Assembly: GCA_964541075.1 (NCBI GenBank)
Contig: CAZIPZ010000141.1
Coordinates: 1 to 10,681, forward strand
Length of the DNA: 10,681 nt
Direction of reading: 5' to 3'
DNA from: CAZIPZ01 sp964541075
GTDB taxonomy: Bacteria; Acidobacteriota; Terriglobia; 20CM-2-55-15
Both the position numbers and the translations under genes were made by a program. Under the pieces are notes generated by a model, which saw only the letters and a program-made list of their open reading frames with translations, was not told the DNA's origin and searched no databases. Below, piece after piece: positions 6,951-10,681 of this stretch (within the stretch, counting starts at the first letter, position 1; every line of letters begins with the position of its first letter).

Positions 6951-9848
6951 TTAGAACGAGTAGCGCATTCCTATGCGGAAAATTCGAGGCACCATGGTTT
7001 GAGTCACCTGACCGAACGTGGCGCCCGTCAGGTCGTTAGAAGCCACAATCGCGCTCGAGTTCGAGAGATTGAATAGGTCGAACATGGCGTCGAGCTTGCC
7101 CCAGCGCTCACCCAGGTTGAATGATTTCTCCGCACGGAAGTCCACGATATATACAGAGTCATTGAAGAAGGTTCCAATCGGTTCTACATACACCGTGACC
7201 ACTCCCTGGCTCAGGCTGGGACTGTTCAAGCGGCGTCCATACGGCTCGCCTTTCGACGCACGGAAAACGCTGGAAAGACTAACGCCGTAGGGGGCTTCGT
7301 AAGTTCCCATCAATTTATACGTCCACATCTTGTTGTTCTGGCCGTCGGTGTAGATGCGGCGATTCGGATCCATTGCAATGCCTTCTGCGTCGGTAGCCAC
7401 TGTGCTTCCGGACCAGATTTTGCGGTGCAGATAATTCCATCCCGCGATCATCTGCCATTTATTGGAGAACCGCTTTACGACGTCTGCTTCGTAGGTCGTG
7501 TAAGCGTTATCCATGCCGTTGTTGTTCCTGATTATGTCTTTTCTCTTTCCGAGGTAGTTGCCATCCAGACTGAAAAAAGTAAGGTTTTTGTCGTCATTCG
7601 TCCCGCGCACATTGTCGCGTCCCGGATCGACGGCGGCGATCGGGATGTTGTAGGCCTCGTAGGGGATCGCAATGTTATCGATCTGCCACATGTTCTGATC
7701 GAACTTGCGAACGAAGTTGACGCGCAAAGAAAGATCCTGCATCAGTTCTTGATCGAGGCCAAACGTGTATTCATCGGTGTATGGATACTTCAAATTCGGA
7801 TCGACGTCGCGGTCGCGTCCGCCGATAACAGAAACCGGAGTCTTCCCGGCAGGATTGAACGGCAGGATTCCATCCCAGTTGTATCGTTTGAGGGACGGGA
7901 CCATCGGATTGATCTGTTTTGCCAGTTCCTCCCCTGGGTTATGGGTATAGCGGCCATAGCTCGTTTTGATGGCGGTCTTGCCTGTTCCGAACACATCGTA
8001 GATCAGCGAGAATCGAGGGACCGCGCCAACCATCGTGATCAGATCGCGTTTTGCAACGACCTGCCGCTCCTGGAACGGGCCGTCGCCCTTTTTTTCCTGA
8101 GCACGGTAGTAAGGTGTGCCCCGGGTGAACCGGAATCCCAAGTTCAAGGTGAGTTTTTGAGTGATGTTCCACCGGTCGTTGACGAACATCGTATTGCTGC
8201 GATAACGATCATCGGTTTCAAACGGCGTATCCTGCGTATCGATGAAAGCAGGCGTCTGAAAACCGCCTCTATAATAGAGAATGAAATGGCCGATCGTGCC
8301 CTGGTGACGAAAACGCGCATACTCCATCTGGTTCGTATAACCAAATTTGAGGTTGTGCGTGCCCGTGATGAGCTTATTCGTCGTCACGCCCAGGTTAACG
8401 TCGTAATGCCATCGCCCTCGCCGATTATTGAATGGATACGGATTGCTGGTGCTGAATCCCACGCCTGTGCCGGAAAAACCGCCGCGAACCTGACGGGTAT
8501 CCAGATCTCTGCGGCTGATCTCATTGACGCGGCGCGATTGGGGCCAGTGGTATCCGAAATTGTTAATTGAAGCGTCCAGCAAAACCGTTGGCTTGAGAAC
8601 GGAATTGAAGGCCCATTTCTGAAACCATCCCGGATACAGCTGTTGGGCTAGCGAGTTGGTGTTGAAGAAGCCACCGTTCGGTCCGAAGCCGCCCTGGAAT
8701 GGAGCATGTTTGCCCGACCGCTGGCCCGTATACGCAAAAGAGTTGTTTTGTGTGAGCTGGTAGTTGAGTTTTAGCGTGTAGTTGTCCAGTTCGGTGAAGA
8801 ATATCGCGTCTTGATTGGTCACACCGTCATCAATAGGAAATGTTCCGGTAGGCCTGTCCGTGCAGGGTTTAACGGTCGCGCACGCACCTTCCTTCAATCC
8901 CGGCTGGTATACCTTGTTCATGAGGTGCCGCCAGGAGAAAAACCACCACACTTTGTCTCTGACGATCGGCCCTCCAGCTTGCGCGTTCCAATCGTTGTAC
9001 CGGCTCACGGAATTCGTTCGCGTGATTCCCTTGGATTTGAGGAAATCGGTGATGTTGTTGGATTGGAAGCTGTCGTCCTCCCAATCCTGGTAGAACTGTC
9101 CATGCAGATCGTTGCTGCCGGTCTTCACAATCATATTTGTGTACGCGCCGGGTGTTGGAGCTTCGGCTCCTTTTGCGGCGCCGACCACCTGGATTTCCTG
9201 GAATGAGCCGTAGTCGTTGTACATTCCAACACCGCTGTTGCTTTCCGTAATGACGATGCCATCGACCATAACCCAATTCTGACGGTCCGTCCCATACGTG
9301 CGATATCCGGTCTGCGTTCCCGCTCGGCTTCCACCCACGTCATGGCTGGTCATGACGACGCCAGGCGTCTGCGCTAAAGCCGCCCAGACATCACGCGCGT
9401 TCGGAAGATTTTCAAGCAGGTCCGTGGTGAAGTTCACACCAACGGCCGAGCTTTGCGTATCCACCACGGGCGACTGGCCGGTGACAGTGATCGCATCTGC
9501 AACTGTCGCGACTTCGAGTTGAGCATTAATCGTCGCTGTAAATCCCGCAGTTAATTGAATGCGCTCCCGAATGAGCGTGCGAAATCCCGGAAGCTCAAAC
9601 TTGAGGCTGTACGCACCCGGCGGAAGCGCACTGAAACGATATCCGCCCCGCTCGTCCGTCGTATTTTCCCTTAATCCCATGACGGCTGTGCTGGTCAACG
9701 TAATGCCTACACCGGGAATGACGGCTCCTGTCGAATCTTCAACACGTCCCGTGATGCTTGCATTTCCTTCCTGGCCCCAGGCGCCGTTCGGCGCAACGGC
9801 CATAATGAGCATCAGGAGACATAAAGGTCTGTAAAGTTTCCCGCTCAT
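6951..9848 (-). CDS. Oar-like TonB-dependent receptor (receptor 2)
   Basis: A 965-residue outer-membrane receptor and close paralogue of the one at 3444-6338. It has a signal peptide at 1-25 (LCLLMLIMAVAPNGAWG, cut before QEG) and a carboxypeptidase-regulatory-like domain at about 29-113 (SITGRVEDSTGAVIPGV, DERGGYRFSALPPGAYSL). A plug domain (LPNARDVWAALAQTPGV, YGTDRQNWVMVDG) leads into a barrel ending RIFRIGMRYSF. The two receptors share long identical runs such as LKFELPGF and TAGFTATINA. Cys323-x5-Cys329 is conserved with receptor 1, but receptor 1's second Cys pair is missing (ILPFNPAGK instead). The acidic loop is VDPGRDNVRGTNDD. The start at 9848 is set by AAGGAGG 5 nt upstream and by the signal peptide; the frame is open 39 codons further. 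The gene has its own long leader and promoter candidate. The ligand is unknown; in this class it is typically a large polymer or glycan, by inference only. Confidence 0.93.
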   Translation of the reverse strand: MSGKLYRPLCLLMLIMAVAPNGAWGQEGNASITGRVEDSTGAVIPGVGITLTSTAVMGLRENTTDERGGYRFSALPPGAYSLKFELPGFRTLIRERIQLTAGFTATINAQLEVATVADAITVTGQSPVVDTQSSAVGVNFTTDLLENLPNARDVWAALAQTPGVVMTSHDVGGSRAGTQTGYRTYGTDRQNWVMVDGIVITESNSGVGMYNDYGSFQEIQVVGAAKGAEAPTPGAYTNMIVKTGSNDLHGQFYQDWEDDSFQSNNITDFLKSKGITRTNSVSRYNDWNAQAGGPIVRDKVWWFFSWRHLMNKVYQPGLKEGACATVKPCTDRPTGTFPIDDGVTNQDAIFFTELDNYTLKLNYQLTQNNSFAYTGQRSGKHAPFQGGFGPNGGFFNTNSLAQQLYPGWFQKWAFNSVLKPTVLLDASINNFGYHWPQSRRVNEISRRDLDTRQVRGGFSGTGVGFSTSNPYPFNNRRGRWHYDVNLGVTTNKLITGTHNLKFGYTNQMEYARFRHQGTIGHFILYYRGGFQTPAFIDTQDTPFETDDRYRSNTMFVNDRWNITQKLTLNLGFRFTRGTPYYRAQEKKGDGPFQERQVVAKRDLITMVGAVPRFSLIYDVFGTGKTAIKTSYGRYTHNPGEELAKQINPMVPSLKRYNWDGILPFNPAGKTPVSVIGGRDRDVDPNLKYPYTDEYTFGLDQELMQDLSLRVNFVRKFDQNMWQIDNIAIPYEAYNIPIAAVDPGRDNVRGTNDDKNLTFFSLDGNYLGKRKDIIRNNNGMDNAYTTYEADVVKRFSNKWQMIAGWNYLHRKIWSGSTVATDAEGIAMDPNRRIYTDGQNNKMWTYKLMGTYEAPYGVSLSSVFRASKGEPYGRRLNSPSLSQGVVTVYVEPIGTFFNDSVYIVDFRAEKSFNLGERWGKLDAMFDLFNLSNSSAIVASNDLTGATFGQVTQTMVPRIFRIGMRYSF

Positions 9849-9853
9849 GTTTT

Positions 9854-9860
9854 CCTCCTT
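9854..9860 (-). promoter_or_regulatory. Strong ribosome binding site fixing receptor 2 start
   Basis: On the - strand AAGGAGG lies 5 nt before the ATG at 9848. It decides the start, since an in-frame ATG at 9965 would add 39 residues before the signal peptide. Confidence 0.88.
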
Positions 9861-9873
9861 ATCCCTTCCATTC

Positions 9874-9960
9874 GGTCGACTGACCAGCCGGTGAATCGAC
9901 GTACCAAAGCGTGAGAGGACCACGCTCGAATGGCGGTCCGTCCTGGACCAATGTCGAGTG
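9874..9960 (-). promoter_or_regulatory. Structured leader of receptor 2
   Basis: Nested and adjacent inverted repeats occur in the predicted 5' leader. CTCGA (9925-9929) pairs with TCGAG (9954-9958) and encloses GGTCC (9935-9939) with GGACC (9945-9949). A competing pair is GCGTG (9910-9914) with CACGC (9921-9925). GGTC (9874-9877) pairs with GACC (9882-9885) close to the ribosome site. I see no cobalamin (B12-box) or TPP riboswitch signature. It could be a leader that tunes translation, or chance in GC-rich sequence. Confidence 0.4.
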
Positions 9961-10028
9961 ATCACCTGCCGCAGCCTGACGCAGATGGCGACGTCGCAAA
10001 ATGTTTGAGAAATCTAATTGAACGGATT

Positions 10029-10066
10029 TTTATAGGGACAATCACCCTTGTCAACCAAATTGGTTG
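10029..10066 (-). promoter_or_regulatory. Receptor 2 promoter with overlapping operator-like palindrome
   Basis: On the - strand a consensus -35 TTGACA (10049-10054) precedes TATAAA (10029-10034, 14-bp spacer) or, overlapping it, TAAAAA (10027-10032, 16-bp spacer). The palindrome CAACCAAATTGGTTG (10052-10066, 7-bp arms around one base) overlaps the -35 by three bases, which would suit a repressor. Transcription would begin about 170-180 nt before the ATG. Confidence 0.5.
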
Positions 10067-10077
10067 TGAGGATGGTT

Positions 10078-10127
10078 GCGAAAAGGCGAGCAATCTCTTA
10101 GGGCATAGAAACTGCTCCCCTTTTCGC
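10078..10127. repeat. REP-like stem-loop
   Basis: Arms GCGAAAAGGCGAGCA (10078-10092) and TGCTCCCCTTTTCGC (10113-10127) pair over 15 nt with one mismatch around a 20-nt loop. A second perfect pair, GAAACTG (10108-10114) with CAGTTTC (10131-10137), shares two bases with the first, so the folds compete. It lies between the two divergent promoters and does not end any gene. This looks like a dispersed palindromic repeat of the REP kind, mobilised by REP-associated (IS200-like) transposases, but no such gene is in the window. Confidence 0.55.
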
Positions 10128-10179
10128 GAACAGTTTCCTTGTCCGCAATCGTCTGACGCTGGATGACGGTCCGAGGCCC

Positions 10180-10208
10180 TTGACAGCAACCTGGCGCGAT
10201 CGCACAGT
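10180..10208 (+). promoter_or_regulatory. Promoter candidate for rightward exported protein
   Basis: TTGACA (10180-10185) is followed after 17 bp by CACAGT (10203-10208), which matches the -10 consensus at three of six positions. This would give a leader of about 35-40 nt. Confidence 0.35.
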
Positions 10209-10251
10209 CTGAAGAGCTTTGAATTGATGCAGTCATAAGGAGATGTAGGCA

Positions 10252-10681
10252 ATGCGCAAGTGGTCTGCTGCGATTAAGGTTCTTGTTTTCGTATTGTTGC
10301 CCACTTTTCTCTTTGGTCAGGGACGGTCAGGTGATCACCACGACAACGCTCCGATTCAATCCGGATATGCGGTGATCACGGCTTCCACGACTTCGGGCCT
10401 TGTTGTATTTGAGACCTTTGGATTGAGAAGCGGCAATAACACAACTCAAGCAGGAGTTCTCGCCGCGGATATGACTACCGATGCGGTATTGTTTGTGAGT
10501 TCGAGCGGCCGGTTGTCCCGTAATCTCGGCGTCGCTGTCGTTAATGCCGCCACAAGCAGCGCTACCGTGACAATGATCCTCCGGAATGAAGGAGGCGTCC
10601 AACTTGCCACAAAGACATCAACGCTTAGCGGGCAACAACAGATCGCACAGTTTGTAACGGAGATGTTCGCGGATCAATCCT
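10252..10681 (+). CDS. Exported beta-rich protein, cut by the right edge
   Basis: The first 143 codons of a gene that runs off the window. AAGGAG (10237-10242) lies 9 nt before the ATG, a good ribosome site. Residues 1-22 are a signal peptide (MRKWSAAIKVLVFVLLPTFL then FG). The mature part alternates small, hydrophobic and Thr/Ser residues in beta-strand fashion: SGLVVFETFGLRSGNN, LFVSSSGRLSRNLGVAVVN, SATVTMILRNEGG, LATKTSTLSGQQQIAQFVTE. The pattern of a VVN strand, a TVTM strand, an LATKT strand and then a QQQIAQF strand is one I associate with Ig-like, surface or secreted proteins of Acidobacteriota-type bacteria (from memory; not verified). It is transcribed divergently from receptor 2, so shared regulation is possible. 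Function is unknown. Confidence 0.8.
   Translation, partial: MRKWSAAIKVLVFVLLPTFLFGQGRSGDHHDNAPIQSGYAVITASTTSGLVVFETFGLRSGNNTTQAGVLAADMTTDAVLFVSSSGRLSRNLGVAVVNAATSSATVTMILRNEGGVQLATKTSTLSGQQQIAQFVTEMFADQS

Larger units (their letters stand above)
9849..10251. other. Divergent intergenic region
   Basis: This 403-bp region separates the leftward receptor 2 from the rightward exported protein. It holds receptor 2's Shine-Dalgarno, a leader able to form several hairpins (9874-9960), a GCGACGTCGC palindrome (9988-9997), a promoter with an overlapping palindrome (10029-10066), a REP-like hairpin (10078-10127) and a promoter candidate for the rightward gene (10180-10208). No protein-like frame is present. 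Confidence 0.7.

Noticed and set aside
7425..8570. 381-codon open frame on the + strand
   Set aside because: It lies wholly antisense to receptor 2. A shorter antisense frame over the equivalent part of receptor 1 (3996-4514) looks similar, as expected for shadows of homologous coding sequence. It has no ribosome site or family match.
9849..10030. Possible cobalamin riboswitch before receptor 2
   Set aside because: No B12-box-like string or other known riboswitch consensus could be found on the - strand leader, although it has hairpins.

Overview
The window looks like a chromosomal stretch from an Acidobacteriota-type soil bacterium (inference). The main reason is two long outer-membrane receptors of the carboxypeptidase-regulatory-domain/TonB-dependent (Oar-like) class, which are expanded in that phylum. 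A secreted protein of a style I associate with the same group, intermediate GC and mostly strong AGGAGG-type ribosome sites fit this. There is no phylogenetic marker gene, so the assignment is tentative.

Left part (1-3362, + strand): a leader without a supported gene (1-256, with a perfect 15-bp tandem duplication), a complete CorA-type Mg2+ transporter (257-1222), a DUF4256 protein (1321-1917), and an OprO/OprP-like outer-membrane porin (2122-3362) whose reading frame is broken by an apparent one-base deletion near 2572-2575. A perfect 30-nt palindrome (3401-3430) lies where this strand meets the convergent genes to its right.

Central and right part (3444-9848, - strand): two paralogous receptors of almost equal size (964 and 965 aa) in tandem. 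Between them are a large imperfect hairpin (6847-6936) and a small exported proline-rich protein (6426-6773) that I do not recognise. The downstream receptor has a strong ribosome site and shares the 9-mer CAAATTGGT in its upstream region with the other receptor. There the 9-mer is part of a palindrome overlapping a TTGACA -35 element.

Right edge: a 403-bp divergent intergenic region (9849-10251) holds that promoter/operator, a structured leader for the receptor and a REP-like hairpin. It also carries a promoter candidate for a rightward exported protein (10252 to the edge, cut off by the window). The region as a whole reads as cell-envelope functions: inner-membrane Mg2+ transport, an inactivated small-solute porin, and two receptors for large unknown ligands. 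I found no defence system, CRISPR array, RNA gene, integrase or intact transposase. The most checkable observations are the porin frameshift, the shared operator-like motif, the receptor leader structure and the hairpin repeats.
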